A DNA stretch of 64,000 bases from NCBI RefSeq assembly GCF_006874465.1, contig NZ_VIRL01000001.1, forward strand, positions 1-64,000, read 5' to 3'. Positions 39,007-47,985 of the stretch are shown here, piece by piece. Within the stretch, counting starts at the first letter, position 1. Each line of letters begins with the position of its first letter. The translations under genes and the position numbers were made by a program. This stretch comes from Microbispora bryophytorum. GTDB lineage: Bacteria > Actinomycetota > Actinomycetes > Streptosporangiales > Streptosporangiaceae. Under the pieces are notes generated by a model. It ran no database searches and was not told where the DNA came from. It worked only from the letters and a program-made list of their open reading frames with translations.

Positions 39007-41473
39007 CGCGGGCGCCCTCGGGGTCGTAGAGCGGCTCGCGATTGATCGTGGCGCCCACGCGGCGGCCGTTGACGCCTATCTCGACGCGTTCGCCGGGCTC
39101 TACCTCCACCGGCAGATAGGCGTACGCGATCGAGCGGCCGACCCGGTGGCCGAACCCACCGCTGGTCACGCGGGAGACCGGACGGCCGTCCAGGCGGAGG
39201 GGCTCGCCGCCCTGGCAGACGTCACGCTCGTCGTCGAGCACCAGGCAGCGCAGCGCCACACGAGGACTCGGCAGGGCGGCCCGGCGCTCCGGCCGTACGG
39301 CGAAGCCGAGACCGGCCTCCAGCGGGGTGGTCTCGGGCGTGACGTCGAGGCCCCAGACGCGGTAGCCCTTCTCCAGCCGCAGCGAGTCGAGCGCGCGGTA
39401 TCCCGCCGGCCGCATGCCGTGCGGCAGGCCCGCCTCCATGAGGGAGTCCCACAACGTCAGCCCGTACTCGGACGGGCAGTAGAGCTCCCAGCCGAACTCG
39501 CCCACGAACGTGACCCGCAGGGCGAGCACCGGGACGTGCCCCACGCTGATCTCGGCGGCCCGCAGGTAACCAAAGGTCAGATCGTCATCCGTCAGCGACG
39601 CCAGGATTTCGTACGCGCGAGGCCCCCACAGGCAGTAGCACGCGTACGCGGAGGTGACGTCGGCGACCGCAAGCCCGTGACGGCGCAGCAGTGCGGCGTC
39701 GTGGACCCCGAAGGCGGTGCCGGTGACGAGGCGGAACCGGTCCTCCGCCAGCCGGGTCACGGTCACGTCCGCCTCGATGCCACCGCGCTCGTTGAGCAGT
39801 TGCGTGTAGACCACCGGGTAGCCCCGCGCGGAGACCTCTGCGCTGACGGGCCGGTCCAGAGCGTTGCCGGCGAGCCGCTCCAGGTCAGCGACAGATCCGG
39901 ATATTTCCAGCTTGGCGAAGGACGTCTGGTCGAACAGCCCGGCGGCGTCCCGCGTCGCCAGGCACTCCTCCCGGATCGCCGGAGACCACACGCGGCCCGC
40001 CCAGCCCCTCGGCCGCACAGTCCGCACTGCCTGTGCAGCCTGTGCACTCTGTGCACTATGCGCAGTCCCGGCGTCGGGCGTGGGCGGGTACCAGTTGGCC
40101 CGCTCCCAACCGGCCTTCTCACCGAAGGTAGCGCCCAGCGCCTCATGCCGCACCCAGGCCGGCGAACGGCGCAGCGGCCGGGCGGCGGTGCGCTCCTCGC
40201 CGGGATAGACGATGTCGTAGTACGTGCTGTAGGAGTCCAGAGCTCTGGCGCGGGCCCAGTGGGCCGACCGGGCGTAAGAGCCGAAACGACGCACGTCCAT
40301 GCCGAAGACGTCATACTCCGGAGCGCCCTCGACGATCCACTCGGCCATGACCTTGCCCACGCCGCCGGCGGCGGCCAGGCCGTGCACGCAGAAGCCGGCC
40401 GCCACCCAGAGCCCGGCGACCGCGGTCTCCCCCAGCAGGAACTCCCCGTCGGGCGTGAACGCCTCCGGTCCGTGCACGACCTTGCGAAACGCCGCCGGGT
40501 CGTCGCCGGCCCCGACCGGCTTCAGTGACGGCACCCGCCGGACCGCCGAGTCCCACGATTCGCGGAACTTCGGCATGTCGGGCGTGAAGAGGGTCCGGGG
40601 CTCGGACAACGGCCGGTCGGTGTCCCAGACCTGAGGGCTCCTGATGTAGCCGCCCACGAGGATGCCGCCGTCCTCCTCGCGGAAGTACACGATGTTGTCC
40701 GGGTCCCGGACGGTCGGGGTCTCCGCCGGGACGCCGGACGCCGGAGTCACCACGTACTGGTGCTTGATCGGCACGATCGGGATGTCGGCCCCGGCCATCC
40801 GGCCGACCACTCCGGCCGCCGCCCCCGCCGCGTTCACGACGGTCTCCGTGCGCACGACGTGCTCGCCGTCCTCGCTGTGCTCGCCGTCCTCGCCGCGCAG
40901 CCGTACGGCGGTCACGCGGCCGTCATGGACGTCGATACCGGTGACCTCCACACCGGTGAAGATCCGTACGCCGAGCGCGCGGGCGCCCTCGGCCAGGGCG
41001 TGACCGAGCCGGGCCGGGTCGAGCCACCCGTCCCCGGGCAGCCACAGCGACCCGAGGACGTCGCCCACCTCCAGCAGCGGCAGCCGGTCGTGCGTGCCCC
41101 GGGGGTCGAGCACCTCCAGATCGAGCCCGTACGTCTCGGCGGCCCCGGCTTGGCGCAGCAGTTCCTCCATGCGCTCGGGGGTGGTGGCCAGGCGCAGCCC
41201 GCCCACGCCGTGCCAGCCCGGATCGAGCCCGGTCAGCTCGCGCAACTCGGGGTAGAGACCGGCCGAGTACATGATCATTCGGGTCTGCGTGACGGTGGAC
41301 CTGAGCTGGCCGACGAAGCCGGCGGAGTGCCAGGTCGTGCCCTCGGTGAGGTGGTGTCGCTCGACCAGGATCACGTCGGTCCAGCCGAGCCGGGCGAGGT
41401 GATAGGCGACGCTGCATCCGGCCACTCCGCCGCCGATGACGACGGCGCGGGCGTCTGCGGGAAGTTGCGACAT
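38972..41473 (-). CDS. Dimethylglycine/sarcosine-dehydrogenase-like FAD enzyme with GcvT domain
   Basis: An 833-residue protein. The N-terminal DAO FAD domain (VVIGGGVAGCSVAYHLARLG; TTWHSAGFVGQLRST, in which the His matches the covalent-FAD His of dimethylglycine dehydrogenase) covers about 1-400. A FAO_M/GcvT-N module and GcvT-C module follow (about 425-825; RLEKGYRVWGLDVTPE, PLEAGLGFAV), where folate accepts the methylene group. Microsatellite-like inserts encode EDGEHSEDGEH (near residue 195) and an Ala/Gln repeat (near 490). Its last 35 bp overlap the convergent copy B HNH gene. Probable role: demethylation of a methylated amine with tetrahydrofolate. Confidence 0.9.
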   Translation of the reverse strand: MSQLPADARAVVIGGGVAGCSVAYHLARLGWTDVILVERHHLTEGTTWHSAGFVGQLRSTVTQTRMIMYSAGLYPELRELTGLDPGWHGVGGLRLATTPERMEELLRQAGAAETYGLDLEVLDPRGTHDRLPLLEVGDVLGSLWLPGDGWLDPARLGHALAEGARALGVRIFTGVEVTGIDVHDGRVTAVRLRGEDGEHSEDGEHVVRTETVVNAAGAAAGVVGRMAGADIPIVPIKHQYVVTPASGVPAETPTVRDPDNIVYFREEDGGILVGGYIRSPQVWDTDRPLSEPRTLFTPDMPKFRESWDSAVRRVPSLKPVGAGDDPAAFRKVVHGPEAFTPDGEFLLGETAVAGLWVAAGFCVHGLAAAGGVGKVMAEWIVEGAPEYDVFGMDVRRFGSYARSAHWARARALDSYSTYYDIVYPGEERTAARPLRRSPAWVRHEALGATFGEKAGWERANWYPPTPDAGTAHSAQSAQAAQAVRTVRPRGWAGRVWSPAIREECLATRDAAGLFDQTSFAKLEISGSVADLERLAGNALDRPVSAEVSARGYPVVYTQLLNERGGIEADVTVTRLAEDRFRLVTGTAFGVHDAALLRRHGLAVADVTSAYACYCLWGPRAYEILASLTDDDLTFGYLRAAEISVGHVPVLALRVTFVGEFGWELYCPSEYGLTLWDSLMEAGLPHGMRPAGYRALDSLRLEKGYRVWGLDVTPETTPLEAGLGFAVRPERRAALPSPRVALRCLVLDDERDVCQGGEPLRLDGRPVSRVTSGGFGHRVGRSIAYAYLPVEVEPGERVEIGVNGRRVGATINREPLYDPEGARVRAEPWAAADR
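40015..40069 (-). repeat. In-frame 9-bp repeat in the dehydrogenase gene
   Basis: Plus-strand units like CACTGCCTG, TGCAGCCTG, TGCACTCTG, TGCACTATG keep a 9-bp period and encode an A-Q-S/A insert between the FAD and GcvT parts. A second short repeat at 40856-40895 encodes EDGEH twice. Both keep the frame. Confidence 0.7.
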
Positions 41474-41545
41474 CGGTACCGTCCTGTAACACCCGGCCCA
41501 GACAATCGGATCAATGGTCTGAAGGTAGACCAAAAGGAGCCGGGC

Positions 41546-42463
41546 ATGCCAGATCCCGTCGCAGACGCAATGGATCTCGTCACGGCCTGGGCCGGGCGGC
41601 CGTTGACCGTCACGACGATCAAGGGCGGGCTCAGCCACCACATCGCCAGGCTCGACAGTGAGGACGGCGACCGCTGGCTCCTGCGGGTGCTCGACCCGCG
41701 CATCGCCGAGACCGGACTCGGCATCCCGCTCGACCAGGAGATCGCCAACACGGTCGCGGCGGCGGCGTCCGGGATCGGCCCCCGCGTCGTCCACGTGCTG
41801 CCAGGTGCCCTCCTCCTGGAGTACGTCGAGGGGGTCACCCTCGACACCGGGGCGGTGGCCGCGCGGATCGAGGGGGTAGCGGACGCCTGCCGCCGCCTGC
41901 ACGCCGGTCCTCGCTTCGGCAACGACTTCTCGATCTTCGGCAAGCTCCGGGAGTACGTGGCGCGCTGCCGCGCCCACGACCTGGCCCTCCCCGCCGGATA
42001 CGAGGACGTGCTGCCGGTCGTGGCCGACGTCGAGGCGGCGCTGGCGCGGCGCCCGCTTCCCACGGTCCCCTGCCACAACGACCTGCTGGCCGAGAACCTC
42101 ATCACCACCGGCGACGGCGTCCGGATCGTCGACTACCAGCTCTCCGGCAACAACGACCCCTGTTTCGAGCTGGGGGACCTGGCCGCCGAGTCCGACTTCG
42201 ACCCCGACCAGGTCGTACGGCTCACGCGGGCCTACTTCGGCGACGACGAGCACGTCCCCCGGGTGCGGCTGAACCTGATCATGTCCAACCTCACCTGGGC
42301 GCTCTGGTTCGTCATCCACGAGGGTCTGGTCCGCGCAGTGACCCTGCCCGGATTCGACTACTCCGCCGAGGCCGCCGACAAGTTCGCCCAGGCCGTACGC
42401 GATCTCGGGGATCCCAGCTTCGGACGCCTGCTCGACGGCGTCCGGAAACTCCGCACCAGTTAG
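41546..42463 (+). CDS. Choline/ethanolamine-kinase-like phosphotransferase (APH family)
   Basis: A 305-residue protein-kinase-like fold. The Brenner motif CHNDLLAENLI near 182 (catalytic Asp) and the metal loop VDYQLSGNNDPCFELGDLA near 200 match choline kinase rather than aminoglycoside kinases. GGLSHHIARL is the nucleotide loop. AAAAGGAG sits six bases before the ATG. It is followed 11 bp later by an APC permease, and diverges from the dimethylglycine-type enzyme. Phosphorylation of choline, ethanolamine or a related amino alcohol is likely; not proven. Confidence 0.85.
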   Translation: MPDPVADAMDLVTAWAGRPLTVTTIKGGLSHHIARLDSEDGDRWLLRVLDPRIAETGLGIPLDQEIANTVAAAASGIGPRVVHVLPGALLLEYVEGVTLDTGAVAARIEGVADACRRLHAGPRFGNDFSIFGKLREYVARCRAHDLALPAGYEDVLPVVADVEAALARRPLPTVPCHNDLLAENLITTGDGVRIVDYQLSGNNDPCFELGDLAAESDFDPDQVVRLTRAYFGDDEHVPRVRLNLIMSNLTWALWFVIHEGLVRAVTLPGFDYSAEAADKFAQAVRDLGDPSFGRLLDGVRKLRTS

Positions 42464-42474
42464 AGGAGGCCTCA

Positions 42475-44022
42475 GTGGCGCAAGCCCTCGACGACGACGC
42501 CAAACGACTAGCGGAACTCGGCTACAAGCAGGAACTGGCCCGCACGTGGAGCGGGTTCTCCAACTTCGCGATCTCCTTCTCCATCATCTCGATCCTGGCC
42601 GGGTGTTTCACCACCTTCAGCCAGGCGTGGAACAACGGAGGGCCCCTCGCGATCTCCCTCGGCTGGCCGCTGATCTCGGCGTTCATCCTGATCATCGGGT
42701 TCTGCATGGCGGAACTGGTCTCCGCCTACCCCACGGCGGGCGGCATCTACTGGTGGGCCGCGAAGCTGGGCCGGCCCGTCCACGGCTGGTTCACCGGCTG
42801 GCTCAACCTGATCGGCCTGATCGCGGTGACCGCGTCGGTCGACTACGGCTGCGCGACGTTCCTGAACATCACGATCGGCCGGTTCAGCGACTCCTGGGCG
42901 AACGGCAACGCGCTGCACCAGACCTTCCTGCTGTTCGCGATCGTCCTGGTGCTGCACGCGTTGATCAACATCTTCAGCCACCGCCTGATCTCACTGCTGC
43001 AGAACGTCTCGGTGTGGTGGCACGTGTTCGGCGCGGCGGCCGTCGTGCTGATCCTGATCTTCGGCCCGTCGAAGCACCAGAGCGTGGGTTTCCTGTTCGA
43101 GACGTTCAACCACTCCGGTTTCGGCGAGGGCGAGTCGGGCCCGGCGTTCTGGCTGTACGTGCTGCCGCTGGGCTTCCTGCTCACGCAGTACACGATCACC
43201 GGCTTCGACGCCTGCGCCCATGTGTCGGAGGAGACCCACGGCGCGGCCCGCTCCGCGGCCAAGGGCCTGTGGCAGTCGATCTTCTACTCCGCGATCGGCG
43301 GCTGGGTCCTGCTGCTGTCGTTCCTGTTCGCGGCCACGAACGTGGACGCTGTCGACGCCGAGGGCGGCTTCGTCGGGGCCATTTTCACCTCGTCGCTGTC
43401 GTCCACCCTCGCCACCGTCATCTTCGGCATCTCCACGGTCGGGCAGTTCTTCTGCGGCATGAGCTGCGTGACCTCGATGTCGCGGATGACATACGCGTTC
43501 TCCCGTGACGGCGCGGTGCCGGGCTGGCGGCTGTGGTCGAAGGTCGACCGCAACCGCACGCCGGTCAACGCGATCATCGGCGGTTGCGGGGTCGCACTGC
43601 TGATCACGCTGCCCGCGCTCTACGCGCCCGAGGGCACGACGACCCCCGTGGCGTTCCTCGCGGTGGTGTCCATCGCGGTGATCGGGCTCTACCTGGCGTT
43701 CCTCATCCCGATCTGGCTGCGCCTGCGCGCCGGGGACTCCTTCCAGCCCGGGCCGTGGACCCTCGGACGCAAGTACAAGGCGCTGTCCTGGATCGCCGTG
43801 ATCGAGATCGCGATCATCTCGATCTACTTCATCCTGCCCATCGCCCCCGCGGGCGTGCCGGGCAACAAGGACTTCGCCTGGACCTCGGTGAACTACGCCC
43901 CCATCGCCGTGGGCGCCGTGCTCGTCGGCATCGCCCTGTGGTGGCACCTGTCGGCCAGGCACTGGTTCGCCGGCCCTCGCCGTACGGTCGACGACGCGGG
44001 CGACCGCGAACCGGTCGCGTAA
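42475..44022 (+). CDS. Amino-acid/polyamine permease (APC superfamily, GABA-permease-like)
   Basis: A 515-residue transporter with 12 helices. The N-terminal FSNFAISFSIISILAGCFTTF and PTAGGIYWWAAKLG motifs, FDACAHVSEETHGAARSA and SMSRMTYAFSRDGAVPGW match the bacterial/fungal GABA-permease branch (Uga4/BAT1-like). The GTG start has GAGGAGG six bases upstream and directly follows the phosphotransferase gene, so they form an operon. Substrate is probably an amino acid or amine, perhaps choline-derived given its neighbour. It is convergent with lipB, 4 bp apart. Confidence 0.93.
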   Translation: MAQALDDDAKRLAELGYKQELARTWSGFSNFAISFSIISILAGCFTTFSQAWNNGGPLAISLGWPLISAFILIIGFCMAELVSAYPTAGGIYWWAAKLGRPVHGWFTGWLNLIGLIAVTASVDYGCATFLNITIGRFSDSWANGNALHQTFLLFAIVLVLHALINIFSHRLISLLQNVSVWWHVFGAAAVVLILIFGPSKHQSVGFLFETFNHSGFGEGESGPAFWLYVLPLGFLLTQYTITGFDACAHVSEETHGAARSAAKGLWQSIFYSAIGGWVLLLSFLFAATNVDAVDAEGGFVGAIFTSSLSSTLATVIFGISTVGQFFCGMSCVTSMSRMTYAFSRDGAVPGWRLWSKVDRNRTPVNAIIGGCGVALLITLPALYAPEGTTTPVAFLAVVSIAVIGLYLAFLIPIWLRLRAGDSFQPGPWTLGRKYKALSWIAVIEIAIISIYFILPIAPAGVPGNKDFAWTSVNYAPIAVGAVLVGIALWWHLSARHWFAGPRRTVDDAGDREPVA

Positions 44023-44026
44023 CCCC

Positions 44027-44665
44027 TCAGGAGGCCTCGAACGCCTCCGCGACGACTGGGCGGGTCTCCTCCATGGTGGCCCGCCCGAGCTCGTGGGCGA
44101 TCGAGGTCATCTCCACGTCGGGCATGCCGCAGGGGATCGCGAGGTCCCACGGTGTGAGGTCGCCGTCCACGTTGAGCGCGAAGCCGTGGCTGGTGACCGA
44201 CCGGCTCGACCGCATGCCGATCGAGACGATCTTCCGCCCGGTGTCGCGGGTCCACACGCCGGTGAGCAGCTCCGACCCGGGCGGGGTGTCGCGGCGCTCG
44301 GCCGGGACGCCGAGCTTGCCCAGCGCCTCGACCAGGCGCAGCTCGACCTCGCGGATGTAGTCGACCACGCCCTCGCCGGCCCGCAGCTTCACAATGAGAT
44401 AGCCGACGAGCTGCCCGGGCCCGTGATAGGTGAGCTGGCCGCCGCGGCCGGTCGGCACCACGGGGATGCCGGCCGACGGGTCGGGCAGGTGGGTCTCCAG
44501 CGTCCGCTTGCCGACCGTGAAGACCGGCGGGTGGCTGAGCAGCCACAACGTGTCGGGCCGCGCGTCGTCCTGTCGTTCCTCGACCAGCGCGGCCATGCGC
44601 TCCATGGCCTTCTCGTAGTCGACCAGGTCGTCCTGGACCAGCGTCAGGGGCCGTTGCCGCATCAT
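44027..44665 (-). CDS. lipB: Octanoyl-[acyl-carrier-protein]:protein octanoyltransferase LipB
   Basis: A 212-residue transferase. RGGQLTYHGPGQLVGY near residue 75, the catalytic Lys of RKIVSIGMR and the Cys of IPCGM (near 175) are all present. It moves octanoyl from ACP to lipoyl domains before LipA sulfur insertion. It is preceded by a PspC-domain gene on the same strand with a 52-bp gap. The ATG is used; a second ATG directly follows. Confidence 0.96.
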   Translation of the reverse strand: MMRQRPLTLVQDDLVDYEKAMERMAALVEERQDDARPDTLWLLSHPPVFTVGKRTLETHLPDPSAGIPVVPTGRGGQLTYHGPGQLVGYLIVKLRAGEGVVDYIREVELRLVEALGKLGVPAERRDTPPGSELLTGVWTRDTGRKIVSIGMRSSRSVTSHGFALNVDGDLTPWDLAIPCGMPDVEMTSIAHELGRATMEETRPVVAEAFEAS

Positions 44666-44717
44666 CGCTCACCTCTCCTGATGTGAGCATAAACGGGCCC
44701 GCGCGATGGGTTGCCGC

Positions 44718-44933
44718 CTACCTCCGCCCGTACGAGTAGTCGTAGCCCGGGGCGGCGGCAGCCGGGGCCTTGGGGAACAGCACCCACATGATGAGGTAGG
44801 CCACGAACTGCGGACCGGGCAGAATGCAGGACAGCAGGAACAGCACGCGCACGACCGTCGGCGACATGCCGTACCGGTCCGCGATCCCCCCGCACACGCC
44901 AGCGATGATCTTGTGCTGCCTCGATCGGTACAT
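44718..44933 (-). CDS. PspC-domain membrane protein
   Basis: A 71-residue protein. MYRSRQHKIIAGVCGGIADRYGMSPTVVRVLF is the diagnostic PspC core, followed by one hydrophobic helix (VAYLIMWVLFPK) and a short Gly/Tyr-rich tail. Stand-alone PspC proteins are common in actinobacteria and probably belong to envelope-stress control. The ribosome site GAAAGGAG precedes the ATG. Confidence 0.93.
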   Translation of the reverse strand: MYRSRQHKIIAGVCGGIADRYGMSPTVVRVLFLLSCILPGPQFVAYLIMWVLFPKAPAAAAPGYDYSYGRR

Positions 44934-45038
44934 CGATCGGCTCCTTTCGTCATCCGGTTCAACGGACGGCCGTGAGCTTCACGTTCCACGAGGAACCCTG
45001 AGAAAACCCCTATCCCGGACCCTGAGACGAATCTGCGG

Positions 45039-45851
45039 CTACCCGCACTGCCAGGGCGCGGCCGGGACGACCAGCGGTCCGCCCGTGACCGGGTCCGGCA
45101 CGACGACCGACGTGAGCCCGAAGACCTCGTGGACCAGATCGGCGGTGATGACGTCGCTCGGCGCGCCCTGGGCGACGATGCGTCCCGCCTTCATGGCGAT
45201 GAGGTGGTCGGCGTAGCGGGCGGCCTGGTTGAGGTCGTGCAGGACGACGACGACGGTCCGGCCGCGCTCGCGGTTGAGCTGCCGCACCAGGTCGAGCACC
45301 TCGACCTGGTGCGCGATGTCAAGGTATGTCGTCGGCTCGTCGAGCAGCAGGAGGCCGGTGTCCTGGGCGAGGGCCATCGCGATCCAGGCCCGCTGCCGCT
45401 GACCGCCGGACAGCTCGTCGACCAGCCGCTCCGCGAGGTCACCGGTCGCGGTGCGGTCCATCGCCTCGCCGACGGCCTTCTCGTCCGCCTCCGTCCACTG
45501 CTGCCACCACTTGTGGTGTGGCTGCCGCCCGCGGGTCACCAGTTCGGAGACCGTGATGCCCTCCGGCGGCACCGGGGTCTGCGGCAGCAGCCCGATCTCC
45601 TGGGCGACCCGCCTGGTGGGGATGCGCGCCAGCTCGGCGCCGTCCAGTAGCACCGAGCCACGCCGCGGCTTGAGCAGCCGCCCCAACGCGCGCAGGAGGG
45701 TGGACTTGCCGCACGCGTTGGGTCCGATGATGACGGTGACCTGCCCATCCGGGATCTCCAGGTCGAGGCCGTCCACGACCGTACGGTCCTCGTAGGTGAG
45801 CACGAGCCCTTCGGCCCTGAGGCGGTTGCCGGTCACGCGGTTGCCGGTCAT
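45039..45851 (-). CDS. Iron-siderophore ABC transporter ATP-binding protein (FecE/FepC type)
   Basis: A 270-residue ATPase. Walker A is GPNACGKST, signature LSGGQRQRA, Walker B LLLLDEPTTYLD; the PNACGKST and TYLDIAHQ variants are typical of siderophore importers. The ATG overlaps the upstream permease stop (ATGA). It is fourth and last gene of the iron operon that runs 49032-45039. Confidence 0.95.
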   Translation of the reverse strand: MTGNRVTGNRLRAEGLVLTYEDRTVVDGLDLEIPDGQVTVIIGPNACGKSTLLRALGRLLKPRRGSVLLDGAELARIPTRRVAQEIGLLPQTPVPPEGITVSELVTRGRQPHHKWWQQWTEADEKAVGEAMDRTATGDLAERLVDELSGGQRQRAWIAMALAQDTGLLLLDEPTTYLDIAHQVEVLDLVRQLNRERGRTVVVVLHDLNQAARYADHLIAMKAGRIVAQGAPSDVITADLVHEVFGLTSVVVPDPVTGGPLVVPAAPWQCG

Positions 45852-46927
45852 GAGGTGCCTCCAGAACGGCTGCGGGTGCGGACGATCAGCCACATCAGAT
45901 ACGGGGCGCCCACCACCGCGGTGAACACGCCGACCGGCAGCTCGATCGGGGAGAACAGCTTGCGGGCCAGCAGATCCGCGACGGTCACGATCAGGGCGCC
46001 GGTCAGCGCGGAGCCGACCAGGGGGATGTGTGCGGTGCGGGTGAGGCGGCGGGCGATCTGCGGGGCGAGCAGCGCGACGAAGTCGACCGGGCCTGCCGCG
46101 GCCGTCGCCACCGATGCCAGGACGACGCCGAGGACGGTCAGGCACAGGCGGACCCGGCCGAGCCGTACGCCTTGAGCGGTCGCCGTGTCGTCGTCGAACA
46201 ACACCGTGCGCTGGGCCCGGGCCGCCCACAGCAGCGCCGGCGTCAGCACGAGCAGGATCAAGGCGAGCGGTGCGGCGTGGTCATAGCCGCGGCCGTTGAG
46301 CGATCCGGTGAGCCAGACCTTGGCCTGCTGGGCCACCAGGAAGTCGCCCTTGGTGAGGAACAGCTGCGTCAGGGAGCCGAGGGCCACCGAGATGCCGATG
46401 CCGATGAGCACGAAGCGGGCGGCGTGCAGGCCCCTGCGCCAGGCGAAGACGTAGACCAGCGCGGCGGCGGCCAGGCCGCCGAGGATCGAGACGTACGGCA
46501 GGGTGCCGGGCGCGGCGAGGCCGAAGGTCATCGCGGCGACGGTCGCCGCGCCCGCGCCCTGCGTCACACCGATCACGTCCGGACTGGCGAGCGGGTTGCG
46601 GGCCACGGTCTGGATGAAGGATCCGGCGATGCCGAAGGCGGCGCCGGCGAGCAGGCCGACCGCGAGGCGGGGCATCCGCAGGGTGCCGACCACGAACTCA
46701 TCGGGGCTCGGCTGCCCCCCTCCGACAGCCGAGCAGAGCACCCGGACGACCTCCGTGGGACCGACGAAGGACTCACCGACGCACAGATAGACGACGGCGG
46801 TCACCGCGAGCACCGCGCCGAGCAGGACGGCGACGAGGGTCGCCCTGCGGTGCAGCAGGAAGCTGCCCCGTCCCACGCGCAGGACGGAGAAGCCGGTCGG
46901 GCGCACGGGGCGTGTAAGGCTCGTCAC
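45848..46927 (-). CDS. Iron-siderophore ABC permease (FecCD family), second subunit
   Basis: A 359-residue permease with about nine helices. RMPRLAVGLLAGAAFGIAGSFIQTVARNPLASPDVIGVTQGA matches FecCD in pieces. The GTG start overlaps the preceding permease stop (GTGA). It is the downstream of two permeases, which together form the heterodimeric channel. Confidence 0.94.
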   Translation of the reverse strand: MTSLTRPVRPTGFSVLRVGRGSFLLHRRATLVAVLLGAVLAVTAVVYLCVGESFVGPTEVVRVLCSAVGGGQPSPDEFVVGTLRMPRLAVGLLAGAAFGIAGSFIQTVARNPLASPDVIGVTQGAGAATVAAMTFGLAAPGTLPYVSILGGLAAAALVYVFAWRRGLHAARFVLIGIGISVALGSLTQLFLTKGDFLVAQQAKVWLTGSLNGRGYDHAAPLALILLVLTPALLWAARAQRTVLFDDDTATAQGVRLGRVRLCLTVLGVVLASVATAAAGPVDFVALLAPQIARRLTRTAHIPLVGSALTGALIVTVADLLARKLFSPIELPVGVFTAVVGAPYLMWLIVRTRSRSGGTS

Positions 46928-47946
46928 GCCGCCACCACCGCCTTCCTGCGTACCAGTGCGATCAGGAAAGGCACGCCGAGCAGTGCGGTCATGACGGCCA
47001 CCGGCACCTCCGAGGGCGGGAAGACGACGCGGCCGAGGACGTCCGCGACCAGGAGCATCACGGGGCCGAGCAGGGCCGCCGCGGGAAGGACCCAGCGGTG
47101 GTCCGCGCCTACGAGCGCTCGCGCGATGTGCGGGACGGCCAGGCCGGTGAAGGCGATCGGACCGGCGGCGGCGACCGCGACGCCGGTCAGGACGGTGGCG
47201 CCGAGACCTCCGAGGATCCGCAGCAGGGGGACGTTGTGGCCGAGCCCCTTGGCCACGTCCTCCCCGAGCGCGAGCGCGTCGAGCCCTCGGGCCATCGCGG
47301 CGACCAGCAGCAGCCCCGCGAGGAGGAACGGCCAGGTCTGACCGGCGATCTCGGCGCTCCGGCCGCTGAGCGAGCCGACATGCCAGAACCGGAACTCGTC
47401 CAGGGCCCGGGCGTCCGTCGTCGCGATGCCGGAGACCACGGAGGCGAGCAGGGCGTTCATCGCGGTGCCGGCCAGGGCGAGCTTGACCGGTGAGGCGCCG
47501 CCGCGACCGCCGCTGGCGATGACGTAGACCGCGACCGCCGCGATCCCCGCGCCGGCGAAGGCGAACCACACATACCCGTTCAGCGAGTGCACTCCGAGGA
47601 AGGCGATCGCGCACACCACGCCCACCGAGGCGCCCTGGCTGACGCCCAGGATTCCGGGTTCGGCGATGGGGTTGCGGGTGATGCCCTGCATGACCGTGCC
47701 GGCCACGGCGAGGGCGACGCCGGCCATCACCCCGATGAGGGTGCGAGGCACCCGCAACGACCATATGACCTGGGCGTCGTCGCTGCCGCCGCCGTGCAGC
47801 AGGGCGTCCACCACGACGCTCGGCGCGATCTGGCGGCTGCCCGCCGCGAGGCTGAGCAGTACGGCAAGGAGCAGCAGTCCGGCGAGGACCAGCAGGAGCG
47901 CGCTGCCGGCGGTCGGGCCGATGCGGCGTCGGGTGGCGCGGGGCAT
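46924..47946 (-). CDS. Iron-siderophore ABC permease (FecCD family), first subunit
   Basis: A 340-residue permease from the ATG at 47946 (an in-frame GTG at 47979 would add 11 residues). LRVPRTLIGVMAGVALAVAGTVMQ and RNPIAEPGILGVSQGASVG are FecCD signatures. It is cotranscribed with the binding-protein gene upstream and overlaps the next permease by four bases. Confidence 0.93.
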   Translation of the reverse strand: MPRATRRRIGPTAGSALLLVLAGLLLLAVLLSLAAGSRQIAPSVVVDALLHGGGSDDAQVIWSLRVPRTLIGVMAGVALAVAGTVMQGITRNPIAEPGILGVSQGASVGVVCAIAFLGVHSLNGYVWFAFAGAGIAAVAVYVIASGGRGGASPVKLALAGTAMNALLASVVSGIATTDARALDEFRFWHVGSLSGRSAEIAGQTWPFLLAGLLLVAAMARGLDALALGEDVAKGLGHNVPLLRILGGLGATVLTGVAVAAAGPIAFTGLAVPHIARALVGADHRWVLPAAALLGPVMLLVADVLGRVVFPPSEVPVAVMTALLGVPFLIALVRRKAVVAA

Positions 47947-47985
47947 TCGTTCGCTTTCTCGGAGCCGGTGAGGGACCACGTGCGC

